Notes: a model not told the origin generated them from the sequence alone. DNA of 64,000 nucleotides from FW021-bin31 sp964478125 (GCA_964478125.1 CAYZGR010000008.1:1-64000); one strand, 5' to 3'; shown: positions 18,247 to 28,037, counted from the first letter of the stretch. Numbers and translations: made by a program.

Positions 18247-18693
18247 ATGAAAAAATTATTGGGACTGGCGGTTATCCTCATGATGACACCGTTATTCTTG
18301 AACGCACAAATTTTGAATCCCGTACACTGGAGCTATAGCAAGCAAAAAGTGGGGGAGGGGCAATACATTATTCACATGAAGGCCGCCATTGATCCGGGCT
18401 GGCACGTATATGCCCAAGATGCCGGCGAAGGGCCCATTCCCACAAGCTTTACCTTTAAGAAGAACGACGACCTGGTTTTTAAGGGTAAAGTCAGGGCCGT
18501 TGGTAAAAAACTGAAATCTTTCGATAAAAATTTTAATTCTGTATTAAAATACTTTGAAAACAGTGTAGACTTTGTTCAATATGTACAGGCCAAACCCGGA
18601 GCCGGGGCCGTGGAAGGAACACTGGAATACATGGTATGCGACAATAAGCAATGCCTGCCTCCCAAGGATATTGATTTTAAGATCAATTTATAA
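18247..18693 (+). CDS. Stand-alone DsbD N-terminal-domain periplasmic protein
   Basis: 148 residues with a signal peptide (to about NAQ, residue 20) and a single immunoglobulin-like domain matching the DsbD periplasmic alpha domain. Key motifs are DPGWHVYAQDAGEGPIPT and the C-terminal redox pair in MVCDNKQCLPPKD. It is closely related to the N-terminal domain of the full DsbD encoded 177 bases downstream, which contains DPGWHVYAQQAGEGPIPT and MVCDDKQCLPPKD. The two probably arose by duplication. It could act as an extra electron acceptor for DsbD; that is inference. Confidence 0.88.
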   Translation: MKKLLGLAVILMMTPLFLNAQILNPVHWSYSKQKVGEGQYIIHMKAAIDPGWHVYAQDAGEGPIPTSFTFKKNDDLVFKGKVRAVGKKLKSFDKNFNSVLKYFENSVDFVQYVQAKPGAGAVEGTLEYMVCDNKQCLPPKDIDFKINL

Positions 18694-18766
18694 TCCTTCC
18701 TTACGATAAAAGAACAATGGGGCCGTCTTAAGAAGTCATCATTATGGACGAAGTGATCTTTACGGG

Positions 18767-18778
18767 ATAGTATACTAT
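18767..18778. promoter_or_regulatory. 12-bp perfect palindrome upstream of dsbD
   Basis: ATAGTATACTAT is a perfect 12-bp palindrome in the 177-base gap before dsbD, about 93 bases from its start codon. It could be an operator for a dimeric regulator. No other copy was noticed by eye. Confidence 0.3.
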
Positions 18779-18870
18779 TCACTGATCATTTCATCCATAC
18801 GCTCCCTGTAAGAGCGGTTTTAGTCTTTTTCAGACAACCTCCTGTTTTAGATTTAATCGATTGCACCGAC

Positions 18871-20940
18871 ATGAAAAGTAGAATAATCTTAATAGCTTTA
18901 CTGGCCTTACTACCTATCGGTATCAGCGCCCAGATACTTAAACCTGTCAGCTGGAATTTCTCCGCAAAAGCCGCTCCGGATTCTCTGAATAACCAGGGGG
19001 AAAAGACTTACATGATTCATTTGACCGCCACCATTGATCCAGGCTGGCATGTATATGCTCAACAAGCCGGCGAAGGTCCTATACCCACCACTATTAGTTT
19101 TGAAGATAATGACCATCTCAATCTTATTGGAGAGGTGGAAGAAAAAGGAGACAAAATAAGCGAGTTTGATAAGGTTTTTAATTCCGAACTCAACTTTTTT
19201 GAAAAAAGGGTGGATTTTATTCAAAAAGTAGTCGTTAAAAGAAGTACCGTTTTAAAGGGTACGGTAGCATTTATGGTTTGTGATGATAAACAATGTCTGC
19301 CGCCCAAAGACGTACCTTTTAGCCTCGAATTGAAAGACGCCGAAGAGCGCCCGGTAGCCGCGGCCACGGCTGCTGTGGGAAGAGCCAATGGCCCGGATGT
19401 GCAATCGGGCAACAAACCGGAGGCTGAAATACAAGCCGCCGATGACACCGATGATGCTACCGGTAAATCTCTAAGCTGGATCTTCTGGGCGGCCTTTGGC
19501 GGAGGTTTTATCGCGTTACTCACGCCCTGTGTATTTTCTGTCATACCGGTTACCGTAAGCTTTTTTACCAAAAGAAGCGAAACGCGTGCGGCCGGTATCC
19601 GTAACGCCATCTGGTATTCCCTTTCCATCGTTATTATTTATACCTTACTAGGCTTTTTAATTACCCTGTTATTCGGACCAAGCGCCCTCAACCAGCTGGC
19701 AAGTAATATCTGGGCCAACCTGGCTTTTTTCATTATTTTTCTGCTTTTCGGTTTATCCTTTCTGGGTGCTTTTGAGATCAGTTTACCGAGTTCGTGGGGA
19801 ACCATAGCTGACTCTAAAGCCGGAGCAAGTAGTTTTATAGGAATATTCTTTATGGCGCTTACGCTGGCCATTGTATCCTTCTCCTGTACGGGCCCCATTA
19901 TTGGTAATCTGCTGGTGTTGGCAGCGCAAGGAGGAAAAGCCGGCCCCCTCGTAGGCATGCTTGGTTTTTCTATCGCTTTGGCTATCCCGTTTGCCCTTTT
20001 TGCCATTTTCCCAAGCTGGCTCAACCGCATGGGGAAAGCCGGAGGCTGGCTCAATGCCGTGAAAGTTGTTCTGGGATTATTAGAACTGGCCCTGGCCCTC
20101 AAGTTCTTATCCAATGTGGATATGGCTTATCATTGGGGTATTCTCAGCCGGGAAGTTTTCCTGTGTATCTGGATTGTCCTCTTCGCCCTTATAGGTTTCT
20201 ATCTGCTGGGGAAATTGCGGTTTCCGCACGACAGCGAGGTGAAGCACATTTCGATCACCCGGCTGATACTGGCCATTGCTGCTTTTGCTTTTACCGTTTA
20301 TCTGATTCCCGGCCTATTTGGGGTACAGCTCAAAGGCATTGTGGGTGGCTTTTTGCCGGCTTATTCCAGTTTCAACTATACGACCGGAGTAGCAGGCGGC
20401 TCCTCTTCGGGGGCAACGGTCGCTTATGACGGCATTCGTCCCCAGAAGTATGTCGACATTTTTGCGAAGGCCACTCCGGAGAACTATACCGCTTTTTACG
20501 ATTATGATGAAGCTATGGCGGCAGCAAAAAAACTGGACAGGCCCCTGATGATCGACTTTACCGGCTGGTCCTGCGTGAATTGCAGAAAAATGGAAAGTGC
20601 AGTCTGGACCGATCCTGAAGTAGTAAAAATTATTAACCGGGATTTTGTGCTGCTGCAACTTTACGTGGATGATAAAACAAAACTACCAAAGGATCAGCAA
20701 TATATTTCATCCTTTGACCAGTCAAAAATAAAAACCATAGGTCAAAAAAATGCAGATTTCGAGATCGTTCATTTCAACCGGAATTCACAACCTTACTATG
20801 TATTTTTAAACCATCAGGGAAAGTCGCTCACCAGCAAAGGTTATCGATTTGATCCGGATCCGCAGCATTTTATTGACTTCCTACTGGCCGCCAATGATCG
20901 TTATAGACAAGGAGAAACCAAACAACTGGCAATGAAATAG
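18871..20940 (+). CDS. dsbD: Thiol:disulfide interchange protein DsbD (CcdA plus thioredoxin domains)
   Basis: 689-residue inner-membrane protein that carries electrons from cytosolic thioredoxin to periplasmic thiol proteins. It has a signal peptide to about residue 20, then the DsbD alpha domain (about 21-150) with Cys pair MVCDDKQC. A linker precedes the eight-helix CcdA-like channel (about 205-490), with Cys in TPCVFSV and SFSCTGP. The C-terminal thioredoxin-like domain has GWSCVNCRKME near 570. All three Cys pairs of the relay are present. The DsbD_N paralogue lies just upstream. Length is somewhat above the E. coli protein because of linkers. Confidence 0.94.
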   Translation: MKSRIILIALLALLPIGISAQILKPVSWNFSAKAAPDSLNNQGEKTYMIHLTATIDPGWHVYAQQAGEGPIPTTISFEDNDHLNLIGEVEEKGDKISEFDKVFNSELNFFEKRVDFIQKVVVKRSTVLKGTVAFMVCDDKQCLPPKDVPFSLELKDAEERPVAAATAAVGRANGPDVQSGNKPEAEIQAADDTDDATGKSLSWIFWAAFGGGFIALLTPCVFSVIPVTVSFFTKRSETRAAGIRNAIWYSLSIVIIYTLLGFLITLLFGPSALNQLASNIWANLAFFIIFLLFGLSFLGAFEISLPSSWGTIADSKAGASSFIGIFFMALTLAIVSFSCTGPIIGNLLVLAAQGGKAGPLVGMLGFSIALAIPFALFAIFPSWLNRMGKAGGWLNAVKVVLGLLELALALKFLSNVDMAYHWGILSREVFLCIWIVLFALIGFYLLGKLRFPHDSEVKHISITRLILAIAAFAFTVYLIPGLFGVQLKGIVGGFLPAYSSFNYTTGVAGGSSSGATVAYDGIRPQKYVDIFAKATPENYTAFYDYDEAMAAAKKLDRPLMIDFTGWSCVNCRKMESAVWTDPEVVKIINRDFVLLQLYVDDKTKLPKDQQYISSFDQSKIKTIGQKNADFEIVHFNRNSQPYYVFLNHQGKSLTSKGYRFDPDPQHFIDFLLAANDRYRQGETKQLAMK

Positions 20941-21107
20941 AATACAAGGTATTTGCCAGGAAACCTTTGAATTTTATTGATTTCCCCTGATAGCACCTAA
21001 ACCTACTATAGGACCAGGGGTATACAAAGCCCTCATTTCTTAAAATCGGAAAACTGCTCAAAAGAAGTTCTTGATCTATATCAATGGACGTATGCGCCCC
21101 CTTGATT

Positions 21108-21115
21108 AATTTTGT
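21108..21115 (+). promoter_or_regulatory. Candidate -7 box of the LLM oxidoreductase gene
   Basis: TAATTTTG fits TAnnTTTG and ends 11 bases before the ATG at 21127. No -33 TTG at a suitable distance. Confidence 0.4.
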
Positions 21116-21126
21116 ACAAAAAAGCC

Positions 21127-22197
21127 ATGGAATTAGGAATCGGCATGTTCGGTGATTTGACATTCTATCACCAAACGCATCAGATACAACCTCCGGCCAA
21201 AAGATTGGCAGAAATGGTTGAACAGGTCCGGTTAGCAGATGAGCTGGGTATTGACGTGTTTCTTATGGGAGAGCATCACCGTCCGGATTACGCCGTCTCC
21301 TCCCCGGAGATTATTTTATCTGCACTTTCCACAGTAACCAAAAAGATTAAACTGGGAAGCGGGGTAACGGTCCTGAGCTCTGCAGATCCGGTAAAGGTTT
21401 ACCAGGATTTTGCGCTTTTGGATCTGTTGTCACATCAACGGGCAGAGATCGTGGCCGGGCGGGGAAGCTTTATTGAATCCTTTCCTTTATTCGGGTACGA
21501 TCTGAAAGATTACAATGAGCTGTTTGATGAAAAGCTGGATTTATTGCTACAATTAAATCAAAAGGAAAGATTATCCTGGTCGGGAAAATTCCGGGCTCCC
21601 TTGACGGATCAAACCGTATACCCGCGTCCGGAGAGGACATTACCTATCTGGATCGCAGTGGGAGGAACGCCGGCCTCGGTGGCCCGTGCGGCCAAATTGG
21701 GATTGCCCATCATCTTTGCCATCATCGGGGGAAGCCCCGCGCAATTTCAACCCCTGATCCATTTTTATAAAGAACAATATATTCAATTTGGACACAACCT
21801 GAAAGATATGCAGATTGGGGTACATTCCCATACTTTTATTGCAGGTTCTCAACAGGATTTATTGGAAAGTTATTTCCCTTATTACGCCGCCCAGATGGAT
21901 CGGGTAGGCAGAGAAAGAGGCTGGCCGCCTTATACCAAACGCCAGTTTGAAGGGGGCATGGGCCCCGAAGGAGCCCTTTTTATGGGAGACGTGAATCAGG
22001 TATCCGAGAAAATGATTCAAATCATTGAAAGATTCGGATTGACCCGGTTTATTGCTCATATAGATGTAGGCGGCCCTTCTCATAAAGAGCTGATGAAGGC
22101 TATCGAGTTGTACGGAGATAAGGTACTGCCTGCAGTGAGGAAGCATTTTAAAGACGGACGGAAAAAACCGGGAAATGGATTTTTCGGACCAAAATAA
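21127..22197 (+). CDS. LLM class flavin-dependent oxidoreductase (luciferase-like)
   Basis: 356-residue TIM-barrel protein of the bacterial luciferase-like monooxygenase superfamily, using FMNH2 or F420-type flavin. Visible features are MELGIGMFGDL at the start, the VFLMGEHHRPDYAVSSPEI motif near residue 45, KIKLGSGVTVLSS, and RAEIVAGRGSFIESF. The ATG at 21127 is preferred over a TTG at 21112. Members of this branch often oxidise small organic sulfur or alkane substrates, but the substrate here is not known. The gene is monocistronic, with a 186-base gap upstream and no obvious partner flavin reductase nearby. Confidence 0.9.
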   Translation: MELGIGMFGDLTFYHQTHQIQPPAKRLAEMVEQVRLADELGIDVFLMGEHHRPDYAVSSPEIILSALSTVTKKIKLGSGVTVLSSADPVKVYQDFALLDLLSHQRAEIVAGRGSFIESFPLFGYDLKDYNELFDEKLDLLLQLNQKERLSWSGKFRAPLTDQTVYPRPERTLPIWIAVGGTPASVARAAKLGLPIIFAIIGGSPAQFQPLIHFYKEQYIQFGHNLKDMQIGVHSHTFIAGSQQDLLESYFPYYAAQMDRVGRERGWPPYTKRQFEGGMGPEGALFMGDVNQVSEKMIQIIERFGLTRFIAHIDVGGPSHKELMKAIELYGDKVLPAVRKHFKDGRKKPGNGFFGPK

Positions 22198-22382
22198 ATA
22201 GGGCCTGCCGGGTTAAAAGGGGGTACTTATTCCTACAGTTGTTATAAATACCGCTGTTGAAGGCTGTATTTTATTTCTTTAACGCCCTACAGCTTCATTT
22301 CTTTAACCGGTTTCTTCTAAGGTCGGAGGGTGTGAGACACACAAGGCAATAATTCTTCTGTTCTTCCCCTTTTCTATTCTCT

Positions 22383-23138
22383 TCACTGCTCTTCCTCAGC
22401 GGTCTTCTTGCTGATCTTCACCTTCCATTCTACCGGTCCGGACACGAGATATTCCCAGCTAAACGGTTCTTCATTTTCGGCTTCCATCTGATAGTACAAC
22501 GGCTTGGGATCATGGTCATTAATGAATACAAAAGATTCGCCCGCATTTAATTGGTCAAAAGTATCAAAAACCATTTCATGGCGTTTGGCCGGAAGAAAAG
22601 GACGTAAATCAAAATGTTCAACAATGGATTCATCTTCCATATCCGGATCTCCTTCTTTCTTTTTTGTAATATGAACTATGACTTCGCCCGGTACCTGTTT
22701 TTTATAATCCCAGTCAAACTTTCCATCAAACTTTTTCTCAAAAATAGTCTTGATCTCATTGGGATAACTTTCTGAAATCAGCTCCATAGTATCTCCCTCT
22801 TTCATCATACCGTAACGGTGAAATACGGCATACCTCCAATCTTTTTTCTCTGCTTTGCGTAAATCCATCAGGGTGGAAGCGCCTTCAAATTCACGTCCTT
22901 TAGAGGCCTCTGTCCGGGTCACTTTAACCTTCCATTCCCGACCGCCCCGATTCAGATATTCCCACCCTACCACGTCTCCGTGAATAGATTTAAATTCATA
23001 ATAAAGGGGCTTGGGGTCATGGTCATTGATGAATATAAAACTGTCTCCTGCCGGCAGTTCCCGAAACATTTTATTGAGCATTTCATGCCGTTTTATGGGA
23101 ACCAGGGGTCTGACATCAAGCGGTTCTGTCGTTTTCAT
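22383..23138 (-). CDS. Protein with three tandem DUF2249 domains
   Basis: 251 cytosolic residues made of three repeats. Repeats 1 (about 6-75) and 3 (about 175-245) are very similar: each has LDVRP or FDLRP, KRHEM, AG-x-SF and the invariant FINDHDPKPLYY, then a W-E-Y-L strand and EWKVK. Repeat 2 (about 89-160) keeps the spacing and the final strand but has lost the DHDP motif. DUF2249 proteins are often found with hemerythrin, nitric oxide and denitrification genes; none lies beside it here. The DHDP motif could bind metal or a small ligand, but function is not established. Confidence 0.85.
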   Translation of the reverse strand: MKTTEPLDVRPLVPIKRHEMLNKMFRELPAGDSFIFINDHDPKPLYYEFKSIHGDVVGWEYLNRGGREWKVKVTRTEASKGREFEGASTLMDLRKAEKKDWRYAVFHRYGMMKEGDTMELISESYPNEIKTIFEKKFDGKFDWDYKKQVPGEVIVHITKKKEGDPDMEDESIVEHFDLRPFLPAKRHEMVFDTFDQLNAGESFVFINDHDPKPLYYQMEAENEEPFSWEYLVSGPVEWKVKISKKTAEEEQ

Positions 23139-23242
23139 CTTTACTGTTTTTTAAGTTAAAATACTATTATATCTTAATATAATTACATATTCCTATATGA
23201 ATGGTTTTCTTCCGTGGTTTTCACCTCATAGTCCTCGGGAGG

Positions 23243-23950
23243 TCAGCTTTCCTTCTCTACCAGCCGGAAACCGTTTCCATGGATATTCACAATTTCAACC
23301 TTGGGATCGGGACGAAGGTATTTTCGCAATTTGGCAATATACACGTCCATACTTCTGCCGTTAAAATAAGTGTCGCTGCCCCATATTTTTTTTAGGGCCA
23401 GTTCACGAGGCAACAGGTCATTTTTATGTTCACACAACATGCGCAGCAACTCATTTTCTTTCGGGGACAAGGTCTGGGTTTTATCTCCGGAGGATAAGGT
23501 GCGAAGGCGCGCATTAAAATGAAAACCGCCCAGGTCAAACTCCACCTGTTCATTTTCTTTATGATTAAGCTCCTGGTTCCGCTTGAGGATGGCTTTTATC
23601 TTCAGCAGCAGCAGTTCGCTGTCAAACGGCTTGGTAATGTAGTCATCCGCTCCCAGCTTATAGCCCTGGATAATATCATCTTTCATGCTTTTGGCGGAAA
23701 TAAAGAACAGCGGGATCTCCGGGTCCACATCCCGTATCTCCTCGGCGAGGGTGAAACCGTCCATGTTCGGCATCATGATATCCAGCAGGCACAGGTCAAA
23801 TTTCTCCCTCCGGAAAGCAGCCAACGCCAGGATCCCATCCCTGCAAAGCTCTACTTCATAATCGTTCAACTCCAGATAATTTTTCAAAACCAGCCCCAGG
23901 TTGGAATCATCTTCAGCCAACAATATTTTTGCACTGTGTTGTTCTTCCAT
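23243..23950 (-). CDS. OmpR/PhoB-family response regulator (orphan)
   Basis: 235 residues. The receiver domain (about 8-122) has Asp13/Asp14, phosphoacceptor Asp57 in CLLDIMMPNMDG and Lys107 in DYITKPF. The C-terminal winged-helix DNA-binding domain (about 135-233) contains LSPKENELLRMLCEH and the recognition region RSMDVYIAKLRKYL. It resembles Bacteroidota RprY-type regulators. No histidine kinase lies nearby, so the partner is unknown. It is 147 bases downstream of the start side of nothing else on this strand, and the OmpA gene ends upstream of it. Confidence 0.92.
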   Translation of the reverse strand: MEEQHSAKILLAEDDSNLGLVLKNYLELNDYEVELCRDGILALAAFRREKFDLCLLDIMMPNMDGFTLAEEIRDVDPEIPLFFISAKSMKDDIIQGYKLGADDYITKPFDSELLLLKIKAILKRNQELNHKENEQVEFDLGGFHFNARLRTLSSGDKTQTLSPKENELLRMLCEHKNDLLPRELALKKIWGSDTYFNGRSMDVYIAKLRKYLRPDPKVEIVNIHGNGFRLVEKES

Positions 23951-24097
23951 TTTATCTGAATTTCATTACAAACCTACATCAAAAGCGGGAATACACAAAG
24001 ATTTTTAAAGATCTACGGTTTCCGGTTTCAGCCTTCCATTACAGAAAGACACAGGGAACATACTGTCTACCGCTACTGCCTACTGCCACTGCTGCTA

Positions 24098-26035
24098 CTA
24101 CTCACTCACCACCTCCAGTTCCGTCCTCCTGTTTTTCGCCCGGCCTTCTTCGGTCTCATTAGACGCGACAGGGTGAGCGGCGCCATATCCCTTTGCAGAC
24201 AATCTTCCGGCGGGTATTCCCTTTGACTCCAGATAGTTAACGACTGAACGGGCCCGTTGTTGCGACAGCTCCAGATTATGAGCGGCGCTGCCTACACTGT
24301 CCGTGTATCCGTTGATCTGAATGGATAAAGACGGATTCTTCTTCATAAGCTCCACCACTTTGTCCAGCTCCGCATAGGATTCCGGTTGAAGGACATACTG
24401 ATCAAAGTCAAAAAAGATATTTTTCAGGATCACACGTGCATGGGCTTCAATAGGTTGCAATCCGATATTGATCTGATAAGGCTGCCACTTAACGTTTGTT
24501 TTTTTCAATGAGAAATTCTCGGAGTAAAAAAGATAGCCGGGCCGGGTAACATTAAATGCATAATCTTTACCCGTTGGCAGGGTCACCAGATAATTGCCTT
24601 TCTCATCGGTTGTTACGGTGGTCAGAAGTTTCCCGCTGGACAAGTCAGTAAGTTCCAGCCGGGCGGTTACGGGCTGTTTTGTTTTCCTGTCGAATACTTT
24701 ACCGTGTACATACAGGGTCATGACCGGACGCGCCGCGGGATATAATTTGAAACGGTAAAGGTCCAGCCTGCCGCGGGAATCTTTGCGGTCTGAAGCAAAA
24801 TAAGCGGTTTTCCCATCCGGAGTTACAAAAATGCTGCCGTCATGATCAATGGTGTTAATAGGATAACCCAGATTATGAGGTTTTTCCCAGGAACCATCCA
24901 CCTTTTTTCTGACGTAATACAAATCTACTCCTCCCACTCCCGGTCGACCGTCTGAGGCAAAATACAGCGTTTTATTGTCTGCATGGATAAAAGGGCTGCT
25001 TTCATCTCCCGGCGTATTGACGGTAGCTCCCAGATTTTGAGGAGCTCCCCAGCGGCCGTCCGGCTGCAAGCGGGTCACGTATATATCACTTCCGCCGAGT
25101 CCGCCGGGCCGGTTGCTGACAAAATACAATTCTTTTTTATCCGGGGAAAGACAGGGCTGACTGTCCCAGTAACGACTATTTACAGGCGGCCCGACGTTAC
25201 GGGGGGGACTCCAGCCCCCGGTTCCCTTTACGGAAAAATAAATGTCGCAGCTTCCCAACCCATCCGGACGATCACAAATGGTAAACATCAGCACCTTCCC
25301 ATCCTGAGAAATAGTGACTGCGCCCATATTATACCTGGATCGGCTATCCGAACCGCTTTTGCCGAATACCGGGCTGTTTAGCGGAACCGCGCGGGTCCAT
25401 TGGCTGTCCGGCAGTGCATGACTCACATAAAAATTTTCATGCCTGCCGTTAATATTCCGGGTAAAAATCAAGGTTTTCTTGTCAATGGTCAGGTTGGGAA
25501 AGTATTCCGCATCGGTTGTATTAATGCTGTCACCGAGATTAACAGGGCTGAAGGGCCGTTTCTTTTCTTTACTCTTTAGCCCGAACTCAAAATGAGCCTT
25601 CCAGCCAAGCGCATTTTCACGGCCGGCCTCCGATAACCTGCTTTTATCCAGATAGCGGTTCATAAGCCGGAGCGCCTGTGAAAAATTTCCAAGGCCTGCT
25701 TCGGCCTTGGCATAAGTATAGTAGGCCGGTAGCAAGAAATTGCTGTCTATTTTATAAGCCGCATCAAAATTTTGAACCGCCTTATCATATGCCCTGTTTT
25801 TTGTATAAATACTCCCCATCAATGCATAGGCATCCAGGTATCGGGGGGCTTTTTCAACCGCCTTCTGTAACAAAGACAGTGCTTCTTCCTGTGCCTCATC
25901 TGTTGGAAACTGCATTTTCATTTGGGCTTCCGCATACCACTTCTGTGCTCTTGAAGAGACTTTATCGGGGCGGTATTGCCCCCATACCAGTATGGGAAAA
26001 CACCATATGAGCCATATACCAACCAGTTGTTTCAT
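24098..26035 (-). CDS. OmpA-family outer-membrane protein with TPR, PD40 and carboxypeptidase-regulatory-like domains
   Basis: 645 residues. A signal peptide ends near VWGQ (19). TPR-like helices span about 30-135. WD40-like PD40 repeats at about 190-435 carry repeated DIYF/DIYV and LYFASDRPG-type motifs. A carboxypeptidase-regulatory-like beta domain lies at about 447-530. A C-terminal OmpA peptidoglycan-binding domain has FFDFDQYVLQPES, NGYTDSVGS and LSQQRARSVVNYLESKGI. This architecture is common in Bacteroidota, where relatives (for example PorE) link outer-membrane machines to peptidoglycan. It lies 64 bases downstream of kup. Whether it serves type IX secretion is unknown. Confidence 0.92.
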   Translation of the reverse strand: MKQLVGIWLIWCFPILVWGQYRPDKVSSRAQKWYAEAQMKMQFPTDEAQEEALSLLQKAVEKAPRYLDAYALMGSIYTKNRAYDKAVQNFDAAYKIDSNFLLPAYYTYAKAEAGLGNFSQALRLMNRYLDKSRLSEAGRENALGWKAHFEFGLKSKEKKRPFSPVNLGDSINTTDAEYFPNLTIDKKTLIFTRNINGRHENFYVSHALPDSQWTRAVPLNSPVFGKSGSDSRSRYNMGAVTISQDGKVLMFTICDRPDGLGSCDIYFSVKGTGGWSPPRNVGPPVNSRYWDSQPCLSPDKKELYFVSNRPGGLGGSDIYVTRLQPDGRWGAPQNLGATVNTPGDESSPFIHADNKTLYFASDGRPGVGGVDLYYVRKKVDGSWEKPHNLGYPINTIDHDGSIFVTPDGKTAYFASDRKDSRGRLDLYRFKLYPAARPVMTLYVHGKVFDRKTKQPVTARLELTDLSSGKLLTTVTTDEKGNYLVTLPTGKDYAFNVTRPGYLFYSENFSLKKTNVKWQPYQINIGLQPIEAHARVILKNIFFDFDQYVLQPESYAELDKVVELMKKNPSLSIQINGYTDSVGSAAHNLELSQQRARSVVNYLESKGIPAGRLSAKGYGAAHPVASNETEEGRAKNRRTELEVVSE

Positions 26036-26099
26036 TTATTTGTCCTTTAAATAACATAACGCATTTGGGGTAGGCGGGAATACCTCCATCCGTTATTTA

Positions 26100-28037
26100 T
26101 TATTCATACACACGACGGAGTTTCAGATTGGTAACCGGCTGGATCACCAGGGGGAATTTCTCAATGGTCACGAAACTGGAATCCAGACCAAACCCGCGTT
26201 CTTCAGACAGGCTGATCTTTTTAAGATAAAAATAGCCTTTCATGATCAATCTCTCGTTCAACGGAAGATCGTTGTCATGAGAAAGAAATTTAGACATGAC
26301 GATAAAACGAAAATCGCCTGCTATGTTATTCTTGCTCAGTGATTCATAACGGCTGATAATGTTTACTTCTTTACGCTTCACCATATCTTCAACCACCCTT
26401 CTGAACATCAGATTGATACGCTGTTCCACCCGGAACCCCAATCTGAATTCTATACGGATGACCTCATTGGGGATAATCGTATTCACAATATAATCGCAGC
26501 GATAGGGCTCATCCAGCACGTCCACGTGCAAAAGCCAGTAAATGTCTGCCCGTTTGGGTTTTTTATTAAAAATAGAATAAATGATCTTCTGCTCCAGTTC
26601 CTTCGGATTATTGGCGCTGGTGAGGTAGATCAGATGAGTAGAATATTTTGAAATGCTGGTATCTGAGCTGATTTCCTGTAATTGGGGAAGGTAATCCTCT
26701 ATTTTTACAAATTCGACATAACGATTTTGTATTTTTCGGGCTTTGAACCATATATAATTGATCAGGAAAAGAATAAATCCGAGGATAACCGTCACATATC
26801 CCCCCTGCGGAAAGTAGTATATATTGGCAAAAAGAAACGAAAACTCAATGGTCAGGTACACCACCAAAAATATGACCACCCAAACTTTATTTACCCTTTG
26901 CATCAGCAAGTAATCAATCAGCATAAAGGTGGTCATGATCATCGTGATGGTAATAGCCAGCCCGTATGCCGCCTCCATATTTTTGGATTCACCCTTAAAA
27001 AATAGAACCACGGCAATACATCCTACTGCCAATAAGAGGTTGATTCCCGGAATGTAAAGTTGCCCTTTTTCCTCTGTAGGATAAATAATTTTCATTTTGG
27101 GCCAGAGGTTCAATTTGATGGCCTCGCTGATCAACGTAAAAGAGCCCGATATCATGGCCTGGCTGGCAATAATGGCCGCCATTGTTGCGATCCCGATCCC
27201 TATGGGTACAAACCAGGCCGGCATAATAGCAAAAAATATTTTTACATCATCGGGGATAATCTGGCCTTTATATTGCAGCACCCAGGCGCTTTGTCCCAGA
27301 TAGCTTAATATCAGGCAGATCTTTACATAGATCCATGAAATACGGATGTTATCCCTTCCGCAATGCCCAATATCGGCATACAGGGCCTCCGCCCCGGTGG
27401 TACATAGGAAAACCGCCGCCAGGATCAGGAATCCTTTCGGATAAGTAGCCAGTAACTTAATAGCATAATAGGGGTTAAAAGCCTTAAATACAGCCCAGTT
27501 ATCGGAAATATGAGAAAGCCCCATTACCGCCATCATGGTAAACCAGATGAACATAATGGGACCAAAATACTTGCCTATAAAATTGGCCCCAAATTGTTGT
27601 ACGGCAAATAAAAGTACAATAATTACCAGAACGATCTTTACCGTAATATCATGGGGAAAGCTCAATCCTTCAATAGCGGAAGTGATGGTAATCGGCGGCG
27701 TAAGCAGCCCGTTGGCCAGCATCGCCGCTCCCCCGACCATTGCAATAATGGCGGCTTTCCTGGCATATCTTCGTATCAATGCATAAAGGGAGAATATTCC
27801 GCCCTCCCCGTTGTTATCCGCCCGCATGGCGATGAGCACGTATTTCACGGTGGTTTGCATGGTCAGCGTCCAGATAATACAGGACGCCCCGCCAAGGATC
27901 AACAGTTCTGTAATGGGTTTACCGCGTGCAATAGCATCGAAAGTATATAAGGGGGAAGTTCCCAGGTCTCCAAATACGATCCCCAAGGCTACGAGGAGGC
28001 CGGCTGCGGTTACTTTTTTCAGTTTGAGCGATCTCAC
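26100..28037 (-). CDS. kup: Kup-family potassium uptake protein
   Basis: 645-residue potassium/proton symporter of the inner membrane. The conserved N-terminal motif GIVFGDLGTSPLYTFDAI is at about residues 20-37, and GEGGIFSLYALIRR follows at about 77-90. About twelve membrane segments run to near residue 450, then a soluble C-terminal domain. It starts with GTG at 28037; no in-frame ATG precedes it. Length matches the family (about 620-650). A -7 box lies on the minus strand upstream. The following OmpA gene may share the transcript. Confidence 0.95.
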   Translation of the reverse strand: MRSLKLKKVTAAGLLVALGIVFGDLGTSPLYTFDAIARGKPITELLILGGASCIIWTLTMQTTVKYVLIAMRADNNGEGGIFSLYALIRRYARKAAIIAMVGGAAMLANGLLTPPITITSAIEGLSFPHDITVKIVLVIIVLLFAVQQFGANFIGKYFGPIMFIWFTMMAVMGLSHISDNWAVFKAFNPYYAIKLLATYPKGFLILAAVFLCTTGAEALYADIGHCGRDNIRISWIYVKICLILSYLGQSAWVLQYKGQIIPDDVKIFFAIMPAWFVPIGIGIATMAAIIASQAMISGSFTLISEAIKLNLWPKMKIIYPTEEKGQLYIPGINLLLAVGCIAVVLFFKGESKNMEAAYGLAITITMIMTTFMLIDYLLMQRVNKVWVVIFLVVYLTIEFSFLFANIYYFPQGGYVTVILGFILFLINYIWFKARKIQNRYVEFVKIEDYLPQLQEISSDTSISKYSTHLIYLTSANNPKELEQKIIYSIFNKKPKRADIYWLLHVDVLDEPYRCDYIVNTIIPNEVIRIEFRLGFRVEQRINLMFRRVVEDMVKRKEVNIISRYESLSKNNIAGDFRFIVMSKFLSHDNDLPLNERLIMKGYFYLKKISLSEERGFGLDSSFVTIEKFPLVIQPVTNLKLRRVYE

